DNA from: Pedobacter sp. ok626
GTDB lineage: Bacteria > Bacteroidota > Bacteroidia > Sphingobacteriales > Sphingobacteriaceae
Assembly (NCBI RefSeq): GCF_900100435.1
Contig: NZ_FNEX01000013.1
Span: 124,001-188,000, forward strand
Reading direction: 5' to 3'
Length of the DNA stretch: 64,000 nucleotides
The position numbers and the translations under genes were made by a program. The stretch's first letter is position 1. The number at the start of each line of letters is the position of its first letter. Positions 42,815 to 53,700 of this stretch are shown here, one piece after another. The notes beneath the pieces were generated by a model, which saw only the letters and a list, made by a program, of their open reading frames with translations, was not told the DNA's origin and ran no database searches.

Positions 42815-44755
42815 ATGAAATATTTAAGAAAAGGAAACTGGTGCTTAAAAGCAGCCATCCTTATTTTTTTCTCTACATTCAGCTCTTGTAAAAAGTATTT
42901 GGATATCATTCCTGATAACATTCCGACGATCGACAATTCGTTTACCATGCGATCAGAAGCGGAGAAATATTTATATACCTGTTACGCTTACATGCCTAAA
43001 GACGGAAATCTGGAGCAGGATCCTTCGCTGTTAGGTGGAGATGAAATCTGGGCGATAGACGGCCCGCCACGGCCTACGTTTAACCACCGCATATTCGACA
43101 TCGCACAAGGCAGGCAGGCTACGGTGAATCCAAAAGGGGACAGCAACTCGCCATTAGATACGTATAGCATCTGGGTCAATCTTTACCGTGGATTGCGGGA
43201 TTGCAATATCTTCCTGGAAAATATTGTTAAGGTTCCTGATCTTCGTGAAGAGGAAAGAAACCAGTGGATCGCAGAAGTGAAATTCCTGAAAGCCTACTAC
43301 CATTTTTACCTGGTAAGGATGTATGGTCCCATTCCGCTGATCAAAGAAAATTTGCCTGTTGAAGTTGACGTCTCTAAAGTGAAAATTTCAAGAGTACCGG
43401 TAGATGAGTGTTTTGCTTACATCGTACAATTGCTCAATGAGGCTAAAGATGATCTGCCGCCAATTGTTAACGATCCCGTGAAAATGCTGGGAAGGATCAC
43501 CAAACCAATTGCTTATGCTTTAAAAGCTAAAGTTTTAGTTACTGCCGCCAGTCCGCTCTATAATGGAAATACCGAACAGGCAACTTTGAAAAATCCAGAT
43601 GGCGTTCAGTTGTTTAACCAGCAATATGTGGCAGCGCGGTGGGATGATGCGGTGTTGGCCTGTAAAGAAGCAATAGAAGTTTGTGAAGGCGCAGGACATC
43701 GCTTGTATAAATTCGATAGGGCAAGTTCTACTTCTGTACTAACAGATCAGATCGTACAGCAATTGAGTATCAGGAATGCTTTCGCAGAAAGGTGGAATAC
43801 GGAAGTAATTTGGGGGAATAGCCAAAGTTTATCTGCTAATATTCAGCGCATCGCCACTCCAAATGTTGATTTTCGATACCAGGACAATAGCGTTATCGGT
43901 TATGAACTTGCACCACCATTGAAAATCGCAGACATGTTTTATTCCAAAAATGGAATCCCGATAGAAGAAGATGCCAGCTGGAATGTCAATCAGCCTGCTA
44001 TAAAAGCGGGTACCACAGCCGATCAGCGGTATATCAAGCTGAATTACGAAACTTCATCAACAAATTTCGACCGTGAACCCCGTTTTTATGCAAACCTGGG
44101 ATTTGACGGGGGCGTATGGTATGGTCAGGGTTATTATAATGATGCTGTACCAACAGGTACTTATTACGTTTCCGCTAAAAAGGGACAGCCCAATGGTAAA
44201 GGTAAGCCCGACTATGGTTCTGTAACCGGCTACTTTATCAAAAAGTATGTGCATTTTCAGAATACGCAAGGTGCGGGAAATGATTATAGCGTCACCGATT
44301 ACCCATGGCCGATATTCAGACTGGCACAATTGTATCTCCTGTATGCCGAGGCTTTAAATGAAAAGGAAGGGCCAGGAAATGAAGCTTATAAGTACATTAA
44401 TTTGGTTCGTGAAAGAGCAGGCTTGCAAACGGTGGAACTGGCCTGGTCTACCTATTCAACTAATAAAACCAAGTATACAACGCAGCCGGGTTTGAGGGCT
44501 ATTATTCATAGGGAGTCCTTAATAGAGCTAGCTTTCGAGGGGGCCCGTTTCTGGGACCTGAGGAGGTGGAAAGAAGCACCGCAGGAATATGTTAAGCCCA
44601 TACAGGGTTGGGATATTGAACAGGCGACAGCTACACTTTATTATCGCAAAAAACTGATCTTTTCCCCAAGGTTCGGATTGAAAGATTATTTCTGGCCGAT
44701 TAGAGACAACAACATATTAAACAATAGAAACCTCGTTCAAAACATAGGTTGGTAG
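42815..44755 (+). CDS. SusD/RagB-family lipoprotein (second locus)
   Basis: The ATG at 42815 gives 646 residues beginning MKYLRKGNW, a better signal peptide than the ATG three codons earlier. The lipobox is FSSC before KKYLDI. Family motifs include WIAEVKFLKAYYHFYLVRMYGPIPL, seen in part as AYYHFYLVRMYGPIPL, the RLAQLYLLYAEALNE helix and the ESLIELAFEGARFWDLRRW motif near the C-terminus. It is about 100 residues longer than the first SusD, mainly in the middle, as in SusD proteins for complex pectin-like glycans. It pairs with the SusC gene just upstream. Confidence 0.95.
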   Translation: MKYLRKGNWCLKAAILIFFSTFSSCKKYLDIIPDNIPTIDNSFTMRSEAEKYLYTCYAYMPKDGNLEQDPSLLGGDEIWAIDGPPRPTFNHRIFDIAQGRQATVNPKGDSNSPLDTYSIWVNLYRGLRDCNIFLENIVKVPDLREEERNQWIAEVKFLKAYYHFYLVRMYGPIPLIKENLPVEVDVSKVKISRVPVDECFAYIVQLLNEAKDDLPPIVNDPVKMLGRITKPIAYALKAKVLVTAASPLYNGNTEQATLKNPDGVQLFNQQYVAARWDDAVLACKEAIEVCEGAGHRLYKFDRASSTSVLTDQIVQQLSIRNAFAERWNTEVIWGNSQSLSANIQRIATPNVDFRYQDNSVIGYELAPPLKIADMFYSKNGIPIEEDASWNVNQPAIKAGTTADQRYIKLNYETSSTNFDREPRFYANLGFDGGVWYGQGYYNDAVPTGTYYVSAKKGQPNGKGKPDYGSVTGYFIKKYVHFQNTQGAGNDYSVTDYPWPIFRLAQLYLLYAEALNEKEGPGNEAYKYINLVRERAGLQTVELAWSTYSTNKTKYTTQPGLRAIIHRESLIELAFEGARFWDLRRWKEAPQEYVKPIQGWDIEQATATLYYRKKLIFSPRFGLKDYFWPIRDNNILNNRNLVQNIGW

Positions 44756-44781
44756 TATTCATAACTTTAAATTAAAATGTG

Positions 44782-45948
44782 ATGAAAAAAATATTGTATA
44801 TCGCCTTTACATTGCTAACCGCTCTGAGCGTGTATGGCTGTAAAGAAGATCCAAGGCTAGACCATAGTAATCCAGATGCTCCTGCGCCACAACAAGTAAC
44901 CGATTTTAAACATGAAAATACGCCTGGAGGGGCCAATATTACTTATAAACTGAATTCTGACCTTAACCTCGCCTATGTGAAAGCCATATATGAGATTCAG
45001 CCTGGGGTATTTAAGGAATCGAAATCTTCTATTTATACCGATACGCTGAAACTGGAAGGTTTCGGAGAAGTCAAAGAATATGATGTGAAAATTATCAGTG
45101 TAGGTAGAAATGCAAAAGAGTCAGCACCTGTTGTAGTTAAAATTAATCCGCTGAGCCCACCCGTTGCCCTGGCATTCGATGACCTGACAATGGAAGCCGG
45201 CTTTGGGGGCATTAAGGTCAAACTTAAAAATACGCTGGAAGCTAATCTCGCTATCGTGATTGATGCAGATACTACCGGCACCGGCCTTTTAAGACCTTTG
45301 CAAACTTTTTACACGAAATCTGCTGCGGGTTCTTATTCAGTTAGGGGGCTTTCTGCCACCCAAAAGAAGTTTTCCGTGTACCTCAGGGACCGTTGGGGTA
45401 ATAAATCCCTGGCAATTGTAAAGGACCTGACCCCGCTGTTCGAGCAGCGTGTGCCTAAGCCTTTCGGAATGTATGCATTGCCAACAGATCAGGCGGCATT
45501 AAGTACGAACGTACTCGCAAATATATGGGATGGCTTAGTCAACACTTCCATTTATGCTTCTGCAAACAATTCGCCAATTCCACAATGGTTTACCATTGAC
45601 CTTAAAGTACCAGTTGTACTGAGCCGGATGAAAGCTCACCAAAGGACTTCGCCCTATACCTATACAGGTGCAAACGTGAAAGTATTTGAACTATATGGCT
45701 CCAATGCTCCTGCATTAGACGGTAGTTGGGCTTCCTGGACACTCATTGGTAAATTTGATTCATTTAAACCATCAGGACCTGGTGTCTTGACCTCGGAGGA
45801 TCATAACTATGCATTTATCAATGGGGAAGATTTCGAAATGCCAGAGATTCCGCCCGCATATCGTTACCTGCGCTTCAAAACGCTGGAAACCTGGGGCGGA
45901 ACAGGTCAGGTCACCATTGCTGAAGTCACTTTTTGGGGTAAATTATAA
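44782..45948 (+). CDS. DUF4959/DUF5000-type surface lipoprotein
   Basis: I start at ATG 44782 (MKKILYIAF); a GTG one codon earlier is less likely. The 388-residue protein has a lipobox near VYGC, an N-terminal Ig-like domain beginning PAPQQVTDFKHENTPGGANI (DUF4959 type), a second beta domain (about 130-225) and a C-terminal discoidin-like domain of the DUF5000 type (about 245-388) with IPQWFTIDLKVPVVLSRM. Such proteins are encoded after SusD in many loci and probably help hold glycans at the surface. Spacing to its neighbours (26 and 16 bases) shows one operon. Confidence 0.85.
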   Translation: MKKILYIAFTLLTALSVYGCKEDPRLDHSNPDAPAPQQVTDFKHENTPGGANITYKLNSDLNLAYVKAIYEIQPGVFKESKSSIYTDTLKLEGFGEVKEYDVKIISVGRNAKESAPVVVKINPLSPPVALAFDDLTMEAGFGGIKVKLKNTLEANLAIVIDADTTGTGLLRPLQTFYTKSAAGSYSVRGLSATQKKFSVYLRDRWGNKSLAIVKDLTPLFEQRVPKPFGMYALPTDQAALSTNVLANIWDGLVNTSIYASANNSPIPQWFTIDLKVPVVLSRMKAHQRTSPYTYTGANVKVFELYGSNAPALDGSWASWTLIGKFDSFKPSGPGVLTSEDHNYAFINGEDFEMPEIPPAYRYLRFKTLETWGGTGQVTIAEVTFWGKL

Positions 45949-45964
45949 ATTTTAAGCAGTTCAT

Positions 45965-47074
45965 ATGAAGACCAAAATATTTTTATCAATTGCATTAACA
46001 GGTGCTTGTACATTTCTCGCCTGTAAAAAAATGGACAGCACTTATGCGCAATATGTTGTGCCGGATGGGATTATCTACCCTGGTAAAGCTACTGCGCCCA
46101 GCGTTAAATCAGGGCTAAATAAGGTACAGCTTTCCTGGCTCCGGGGCTCAGATCCGAAGGTAGTCAAAGCGAGGGTTTTCTGGAATAACTTTACAGATTC
46201 TGTAGAATTGGCTATCCCTGCAGATCAGCCGGTAATTAGTTATACCGTCAATAATCTCATAGAAAATTTTTACAGTTTCACCATTAAGACCTACGACAAA
46301 GAAGGACGTGTTTCAGTCCCTGTTGAAGTTTCGGGAGCCGCGTTGGGAGACCGTTATCGTTCCACCTTACTAAACCGTGTAGTCAGCTCCTCTACTTTTA
46401 ACCTGGCAAATACACTTTCGCTACAGTTTGAGCCTGTATTGCCAGGCAGTTCAATTGTAAATACAGAAATTGAATATACCACGACAACCGGAGCATTGAA
46501 GACGGTGACCGTTCTGCCGGGCACTTTGGCTCTGCAGCTAACCGACTATCAAACTGAGACTGGTTATAAGCTGAGAACCCAACATCTGGAAGCTAATGTA
46601 GTTGATCCTTTCTTCTCAAACGACCAGCTGGTTGAAAATTTTTTACTCAACAAATCTGAATGGCGCGTTATTGATTTCTCTTCCCAAAATCCGGATGCCA
46701 ATAATATCAGTATCCCGGCAAACATGATTGACGGTAATCCGGCTACCCGATGGGTTTCATTGGCCACAACTTCAAGATATCCGCACCATATTACTGTGGA
46801 TTTTGGGGCCTTAAGGACTATCAAAACCGTAAGCCTTTGGCGATGGGTGCAAGCTACGCCTGATGAACGCGGACCTAATGTGGTGCAGTATCTGGGAAGT
46901 ACAAATAACGTTACATGGACAGATCTGGGAACTTACAATTTTGACCGCTTAACCAATAATGAACAGGTATTTACAATTCCTAATCTTCCAAAAGTACGCT
47001 ACCTTAAAGTAGTGGCTGTAAGTGGACCACAGACGTTCGTGGTTTTAGGCGAAGTAAATGTGAGCGTAAAATAA
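45965..47074 (+). CDS. DUF4998-type lipoprotein with F5/8-type C domain
   Basis: This 369-residue lipoprotein has a lipobox FLAC (Cys20), an N-terminal fibronectin-like domain (about 45-120, the DUF4998 type), a second beta domain, and a C-terminal discoidin/F5-8 type C carbohydrate-binding fold (about 235-368) with NMIDGNPATRWVSLA and PHHITVDFGALRTIKTVSLW. It follows the DUF4959/DUF5000 lipoprotein by 16 bases and precedes the rhamnosidase by 27. It is likely a surface glycan-binding protein of the same complex. Confidence 0.85.
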   Translation: MKTKIFLSIALTGACTFLACKKMDSTYAQYVVPDGIIYPGKATAPSVKSGLNKVQLSWLRGSDPKVVKARVFWNNFTDSVELAIPADQPVISYTVNNLIENFYSFTIKTYDKEGRVSVPVEVSGAALGDRYRSTLLNRVVSSSTFNLANTLSLQFEPVLPGSSIVNTEIEYTTTTGALKTVTVLPGTLALQLTDYQTETGYKLRTQHLEANVVDPFFSNDQLVENFLLNKSEWRVIDFSSQNPDANNISIPANMIDGNPATRWVSLATTSRYPHHITVDFGALRTIKTVSLWRWVQATPDERGPNVVQYLGSTNNVTWTDLGTYNFDRLTNNEQVFTIPNLPKVRYLKVVAVSGPQTFVVLGEVNVSVK

Positions 47075-47101
47075 ATCAAACCCGGTTTAAATGGAAAGAC
47101 T

Positions 47102-50100
47102 ATGAAAAGCAAAGTAATAATATGCTCCTTATGCGGGATAATCGCCCTGACACTGCAAGTGGGAAATGCTTCTGCCCAAAAAAAGAATGGTGTGCCACAC
47201 GATACAAAGTTTAGCGGATATCCAACAAGAGATCCTGGTTTCGATGTACGGCCAGGCTTCCTTAATCCACCTAAAGGATATGGAAATGTTCCCTTTTTTT
47301 GGTGGAATGGGGATACGCTTTCCCGTGCGCGCTTAACCGAACAGCTAGATATTCTAAAGGAATCGGCTACGGATGGATTCGCTGTTAGCTACCTCCACAC
47401 TGATCCAAAGGGTGCTGATTATGAGTTTAATAAAAAGAATGGCTACGGACTTTATGGAAGAACGGAGGCCGGTAATCCAGCTGTATATTCGGATGAGTGG
47501 TGGAAAACATGGAACTGGTTTTCAGGTGAGGCTGCCAAAAGAGGCATGGCGGTAGGTTTAGACGATTACACAATTGGCTGGGTAGGCAATGGATATTCAA
47601 CGGATGAGGTACGAGATCTAGATAAATTCAAATCGTACAAAGGAGCACTAACGATTAAAGTAGATAGCATTATAGCAAATGCAAGCCTAAAAATTACAGT
47701 TCCACCAAATGTGGTAAGTATCACCGCATGGCCTGTAAAAACTGGTTCTGCAAAATTTATAGACCTTAAGAACAAAGTTAAAAATGGGACAGTAGCGTTT
47801 AAGGCACCAAAAGGGGCGGACTGGAAAGTTTATACCGTTTTGGCTGGAAACAACTATATGCTGCATCCAGATCATGGTAAAGAATTGGTTAAACATTATT
47901 TTCAGCGCTTTGAAGACAAGATGGATGCGCAAGGCAGAAAAGGAATGAACTATTTCTTTCAGGACGAACTGTTCGTACCATTTAACATGAATACCTGGTC
48001 TGAAGATTTTGCTCAGCAGTTTAATCGCATAAAAGGCTATGATGTACTACCTTATCTGGCCGCGTTAAAAGAAAATATCGGCGCAATCACCCCAAAGATA
48101 CGTATGGATTATGCAGATGTGCTGATGGAGCTGGCAGAAGAAAGATATTTTAAGCCCATTTATGACTGGCATGCCAGTCGTGGTCTTATTTATGGTTCAG
48201 ATAACCTGGATCGAGGACTGGAACCGCTCAATTATGTAGACTATTTTCGTGTAGAAAGCTGGTATACCGCACCAGGAAATGATGCCCCGGCCAGAGGCTC
48301 TTCTTTTATACAGACCAAGGTATCCAGTTCCGTTGCACATTTGTATAAGCGTCCACGCACCTGGCTGGAGGCCTTTCACAGCATGGGCTGGGGCAGTAGT
48401 GGCGAATGGCTGACCGAACAGCTGGACCATCATTTTATTGCAGGAGGTAATCTCATTTGTATGCATGGCCTCTATTACACTACGCATGGTGGATGGTGGG
48501 AATGGGCACCACCCGATTTTCACTACCGTATGCCTTACTGGCCGCACATGAAGAAATGGCTGGAATATGGTGAACGTTTAAGTTTTGTGATGAGTCAGGG
48601 TACTCACGTTAGTGATATCGCTTTGATGTACCCAACCGAATCAATGCAGGCTTTTCCCGGTACCCGACCTAATGTAAGTTTCGCCACCGCAAAAATATTA
48701 AGCAATGCTGGCCTGGATTATGATTTTATGGATTACAGGTCGCTCCTTAAAACGGAGATCAGTGACAAATCCCTGAAAGTATCAGATATGGCTTACAAGA
48801 TCCTGATCCTACCTGACATGAAGGCAATGCATTATACGGCCCTCCAGCAGGTATTAAATTTTTATCGCAAAGGAGGAATAGTTGTAGCCACAGGTGCATT
48901 ACCTGTAGCCAGTACACGTAAAGGCAGTAACGACCCGGAAGTTGATGCGATTGTTAAGGAAATTTTCGGTTTAACGGCTAAGGAACAGGAAGCAGGTAAA
49001 AAGACCGGTCTCCGTCAGAATGCTTCGGGAGGAAAAGGTTTACTTGTCGATACATTGAATATTGCAACCATACTGGCACAGCATATTACGCCGGATTTTA
49101 TCCCCGGTGAAGGAGGAGGGAAGGTTCTGCATCGCAAAATCGGTGACAAAGACCTATATATGACCATGAATGTAAAACCAGGTAACGAAGTTTTTTACCG
49201 GATGCAGGGACGCCCTGAATTATGGGACGCTAAAACCGGGCAGACGAAAGTTTTACCCGTTGTTAAACAAACCAAAGAAGGTACCTTTATCCGCTCTGAT
49301 GTGGGGTATACCAACTCATCTATTATTGTTTTTTCTCCCGGACAAGCAGTTATAGAAAATAAAAGACAGACTGAAGCTGCAGCGGTGGAGAAAAAACTGC
49401 TTGACGGGGACTGGAAAATAGAATTCCTGCCCACCATGAATAATAAATGGGGTGATTTTAGGTTGCCTGCCTCTGCAGAAAAGATTAGTACAGAAGCCCG
49501 TACCTTTAAATTTAATACAGGCAACAAAGTAGCTAAAGATTGGACAACTACAGCATTTTCTGACCAGAACTGGGAAGAAGGAATTTATGACTATGGATAC
49601 CAGATGCAATGGCTGCTGGACTCTACAGAGAAAAATTTTGATAAACTAATACAAAAGGCTTTGGGAGGAAAACTAAATACCTGGAAACCTTATCACTTCT
49701 CCTGGCGGTTTGGTGTTTGGGACCATCCCGGGCCTCAAGGTTATCATGGGCTAAAAGCCCGAGTTAATGATGGTTTCCTGATTTTAGATGGTGCTGGCAG
49801 TCACTTGTTTAGTACGTTTGTGTATGCTCCTAAATCAGAACTCTACCAAGTGGAACTTGGAGAGCGGCAGCCTGACCGGTTTTATGTGGATGGGCAATTG
49901 TTGCAAGGGAAAGAGATTCAGCTTACTAAGGGTTGGCATGCGGTTTTGGCAGGCTATGAAAATGTGCCTAAAAAAGGCTTCAAAGTAGGTCCGAACTCTC
50001 GCGATGAACGGCCAAGAAGCGCCATTGTTTTTTTACCAGCTTCAAGTCCATTGCCAGAAAAAGTGTCGCCATACGCTAAAACATTAGCCATGCGCTGGTA

Positions 50101-50773
50101 CAACGCTCCAAAGCTTATGTTCGACCCTGGTAAAGGCGAAAATAAGACCTATTGCTATCGTTTTAAATCTGCGCCCGGCTTGGAAAAAATGGAAATGGGG
50201 ATTTATGGCAACAACCCTAAGATATGGATAGATGGCAAAGCACTGAGCAGCAAAAATATTGAATTGCTGAAAACTGAGCATGGATTGAATACCTATCGGG
50301 TTACGTTGTCAGAAAAGAAAGAGAAAGTTGCTCTGGTGGCGATGGAAATAGAAAACCAGATTGGAATTCAAGATGTCGCGGTATTCCCTTTTCCCATCAA
50401 ACTGTTCTGTACATCGGGTTTACTGCCTGCTGGCGATTGGGCAGAAACAGGGCAAATGAGACATTATTCAGGAGGACTTTATTACCGGAAAACTATACCT
50501 ATGACTACGGAGCAGCTCAAAGGAAAAGTTACTTTAGACCTAGGTGAGGTGGTAGCTACTTGTGCTGTTAAAGTGAATGGAAAAGAAGTGGTAACGATGA
50601 TGTCTAAGCCCTATAAAGCCGACATCAGTTCGTTTCTGAAAGCTGGCGACAATGAGGTAGAGGTTTTGGTGTATAGCACTTTGTCTAATCATTATCAAAC
50701 GATTCCTTCGGCTTATCGTGGAAATCCAAGAGCTGGCTTATTAGGGCCAGTTTATTTGGAACTGCAAAAATAA
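47102..50773 (+). CDS. GH106-family alpha-L-rhamnosidase
   Basis: This 1223-residue exported enzyme (signal peptide about 1-25, NASAQKK) matches the GH106 layout. The early FFWWNGDTLSRARLTEQLD and GFAVSYLHTDPKG motifs belong to the catalytic TIM barrel, followed by YFFQDELFVP, YGSDNLDRGLEPLNYVDYF, RTWLEAFHSMGWG and YYTTHGGWWEWAPPDFHYRM; the Glu residues in QDEL and WLEAF are catalytic candidates. The C-terminal third has beta domains, ending in a galactose-binding-like jelly roll (about 1110-1223). GH106 enzymes cut alpha-L-rhamnose from pectins such as rhamnogalacturonans and from plant glycosides. It closes the operon and gives the best clue to its target. Confidence 0.88.
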   Translation: MKSKVIICSLCGIIALTLQVGNASAQKKNGVPHDTKFSGYPTRDPGFDVRPGFLNPPKGYGNVPFFWWNGDTLSRARLTEQLDILKESATDGFAVSYLHTDPKGADYEFNKKNGYGLYGRTEAGNPAVYSDEWWKTWNWFSGEAAKRGMAVGLDDYTIGWVGNGYSTDEVRDLDKFKSYKGALTIKVDSIIANASLKITVPPNVVSITAWPVKTGSAKFIDLKNKVKNGTVAFKAPKGADWKVYTVLAGNNYMLHPDHGKELVKHYFQRFEDKMDAQGRKGMNYFFQDELFVPFNMNTWSEDFAQQFNRIKGYDVLPYLAALKENIGAITPKIRMDYADVLMELAEERYFKPIYDWHASRGLIYGSDNLDRGLEPLNYVDYFRVESWYTAPGNDAPARGSSFIQTKVSSSVAHLYKRPRTWLEAFHSMGWGSSGEWLTEQLDHHFIAGGNLICMHGLYYTTHGGWWEWAPPDFHYRMPYWPHMKKWLEYGERLSFVMSQGTHVSDIALMYPTESMQAFPGTRPNVSFATAKILSNAGLDYDFMDYRSLLKTEISDKSLKVSDMAYKILILPDMKAMHYTALQQVLNFYRKGGIVVATGALPVASTRKGSNDPEVDAIVKEIFGLTAKEQEAGKKTGLRQNASGGKGLLVDTLNIATILAQHITPDFIPGEGGGKVLHRKIGDKDLYMTMNVKPGNEVFYRMQGRPELWDAKTGQTKVLPVVKQTKEGTFIRSDVGYTNSSIIVFSPGQAVIENKRQTEAAAVEKKLLDGDWKIEFLPTMNNKWGDFRLPASAEKISTEARTFKFNTGNKVAKDWTTTAFSDQNWEEGIYDYGYQMQWLLDSTEKNFDKLIQKALGGKLNTWKPYHFSWRFGVWDHPGPQGYHGLKARVNDGFLILDGAGSHLFSTFVYAPKSELYQVELGERQPDRFYVDGQLLQGKEIQLTKGWHAVLAGYENVPKKGFKVGPNSRDERPRSAIVFLPASSPLPEKVSPYAKTLAMRWYNAPKLMFDPGKGENKTYCYRFKSAPGLEKMEMGIYGNNPKIWIDGKALSSKNIELLKTEHGLNTYRVTLSEKKEKVALVAMEIENQIGIQDVAVFPFPIKLFCTSGLLPAGDWAETGQMRHYSGGLYYRKTIPMTTEQLKGKVTLDLGEVVATCAVKVNGKEVVTMMSKPYKADISSFLKAGDNEVEVLVYSTLSNHYQTIPSAYRGNPRAGLLGPVYLELQK

Positions 50774-50794
50774 AATGATGCCTGGGCATATTTA

Positions 50795-53700
50795 TTACTC
50801 GCAATTGGGAGTAGTATATGTCCAGGTTTCAGAAACGCCAGTAGGGAAGGTGTATACCATACCTTTTCCATTTTCAAACCATAATTTTCCACGCACTCTT
50901 TCACGACTGCCTATTTCATTCATGGATAAACTGTCGTAAATCCTACCATTAATCATCACATACTTGATTTTTTCGGAGTTTCTGATATCGTCAAGCGGGT
51001 TGGCATCCATCACGATAAGGTCGGCCAATTTACCGACTTCCAAAGATCCAATTTCTTTACTCATCCCCAAATAAGCAGCTCCATTTACAGTAGCGCAACG
51101 AATGGCTTGCAATGGAGTCATTCCACCTTGTGCCAACATCCATAATTCCCAATGTGCGCCTAAACCTTGTATTTGTCCGTGGGCACCCAGATTTACTTTT
51201 GTGCCACCGTCTGCGATTTGCTTTGTCGCTTTGGCTACTTCAATGTGGCCATAATCGCCATACTCCGAAGTTGTTCTTCTTCGGGCACGAGGATCTATAA
51301 TAGAGCGCGGAGTAAAGGCCATTAAACGTTCATTTTCCCAAACATTGGTTCTGTCGTACCAGTAATTTTCACCCCATTGGCTACCATAGCTTACAATTAG
51401 TGTAGGCGTATAGGCTACCTGGGTTTTGTTCCAAAAGCTAATGATGTCTTTATAAACCGGAGCTACCGGGATGCTGTGTTCAATGCCGGTATGCCCGTCA
51501 GCAACCATATTCATGTTGGTGAAAAAAGTAGATCCACCTTCAGGAACAACCATCATTTTTAATTGTCTGGCCGCTTCGAGAATTTGCTGACGTTGATCAC
51601 GGCGAGGTTGATTGTACGATTTTACCGAAAATGCACCTACAGCTTTTAGTCTTCTGAGGTTTGATAGAGCATCTTCAAGGTTATTGATCACTACTTTGAA
51701 ATCGCCATCTGCACCATATAAAATAGAACCTGTAGAATATAGACGAGGGCCTACCAGTCTACCAGCTTTAATCATTTCGGATTGACTGAATACCATTTCC
51801 GTATTGCTGGATGGATCATGAGAAGTGGTTACGCCAAAGGCCAGATTGGCCAGGTACGACCAGTCTTGTTGTGGACTTATGCCATCTGGACTGGTGCGTA
51901 AATGTGCATGTACATCAATCATTCCGGGCATAATGGTTTTGCCTGTTACGTTAATCACCCTGGTATTTTCCGGAATAGGCAGGTTTTTGCCAATGGATAC
52001 AATTTTATTGTTTTCTATAAGAATACTGCCGTTTTCAATCACCTCATCGCCATTCATGGTAATGATTCTGGCACCCGTCAAGGCGATTAATCCACTTGGT
52101 GCATCGCTTTTAAGTTTTAAGCCTATAGCAAGTCCAATACTGTCGGGCTGAGGGGTACTTTGTGCTGATCCTTCCGTAAAATTGAAAGCTGTTTTTATCT
52201 CACGACTAAAGTATTGATCGCCTAATGTCCAGAAGATTTTGTTGCTGTCGTGACTCCAGTGCAGGTATGTTCCGGCATCTTTAGTGATGCGGGTAAGTGG
52301 AATAGCCTTATTGGTCGAGGAAAGTTCTAAAGCTGTGCCAGCAGTAACCATTGGGGTTACATAGATGTTAAACAGTTCGGTAAAAGCCATCCATTTGCCA
52401 TCAGGACTAGGTGCGAATTGTGTAGCATAGGTTGAAGTGTAATGACTGCGCTCGTTGGCTCCATTCAGATCTATACTTTTGAAAACCTTTTTGCCACCTT
52501 CATTGGATTGAAAATAAATCCTGGTATCATCTGCATTGAATTGTGGTCTGATGCCACTTTCAGAAATCAGCGTTTTAGGGCCGCCATTGGCTGACATGGT
52601 GAAAATCCCCGTCCCACGGCCATAAGCATAACCCAACACGTCATTGCCTACGCCTTTTCTGAATACAATTTTATCCCCTTTGTTGGAGAAAGAAGGGGAG
52701 TAATAAAAGCCTTTCTCCTCAGTTAGGGTAATCGTTTTTCCTGATTTCAGCTCTGTTTTTTTTATAGCTCCTTTAAATTCATCGCTCCATGTTGCATAAA
52801 TAACGGATTTGCCATCCGCGCTGATTTCAGGTTCAAATTCGAAATCAAGGCCTTTGGTTATCCTTTCAGGCATACCATTAGGGAGGTCCTTTTTATATAA
52901 AAACCCAGCGGCATTAAAGACCACAAATTTTCCATCGGCAGAAGTCGTCAGCTGTCTGATCATTTTTACCGTAAAATCGTTAGTAAAGACCTGCTGCGGG
53001 AAGTGTAAGGCTTCTTGTATGGTTTGCGAATTGGTTACATGAAAAGGAATATTATTGGTAAATAACGAGTTTAGGTCAATTTTTTTGATCTTCCCTCTCG
53101 CATAAAATACGATGCTTTTACCGTCTGGTGTCCAGGAATAGTTGGGATAAACGCCAAAAATGGCCCAGGTTTCTTGCTGATCATGAGAGAGGTCTTCATA
53201 TATAGGCCATTCTTCTGCTGTTTGTAGATTTTGTACGACCAGTACCGATTTTAGTCTGATTCGTTTCACATAGGCCATCATTTTGCCATCTGGCGATATC
53301 TGTGGCCTTGCTGCACCACCCGGCTGGGCGATAAGGTTGGTTGTTTTACCTGTAGTTAGATCAAGCTGTCTGATGGCGTAAATCATCCCATTGGGATCTT
53401 TGCTGTATTCGAAGTTAGGGCCGGGCGACATATCTTCACTGTAATAAAGATATCTACCATTTGGTGAAACATTAGGCTCACCGGCATCCTGTTGGTCATT
53501 CTTTCTTTTGGTGAGTTGCACACCTTCGCCGCCATATATGCTGTACATCCACATTTCTCCTGCACCTAAGGAGCGAGTGCCAGTAAAATGCTTGCGTGCA
53601 ATAAGGTATTCACTGTTGGGCATCCAGGTTGCGTTGTTCAGCAATCTGAAGGTTTCTTTGGTGATTTGTCTTTTGCCCGAGCCATCGCGATTCATGATCC

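Noticed and set aside
50776..50792. Small palindrome ATGCCTGGGCAT after the rhamnosidase as a terminator
   Set aside because: Only four to five pairs can form and no T-run follows on the plus strand; it is too weak to call.
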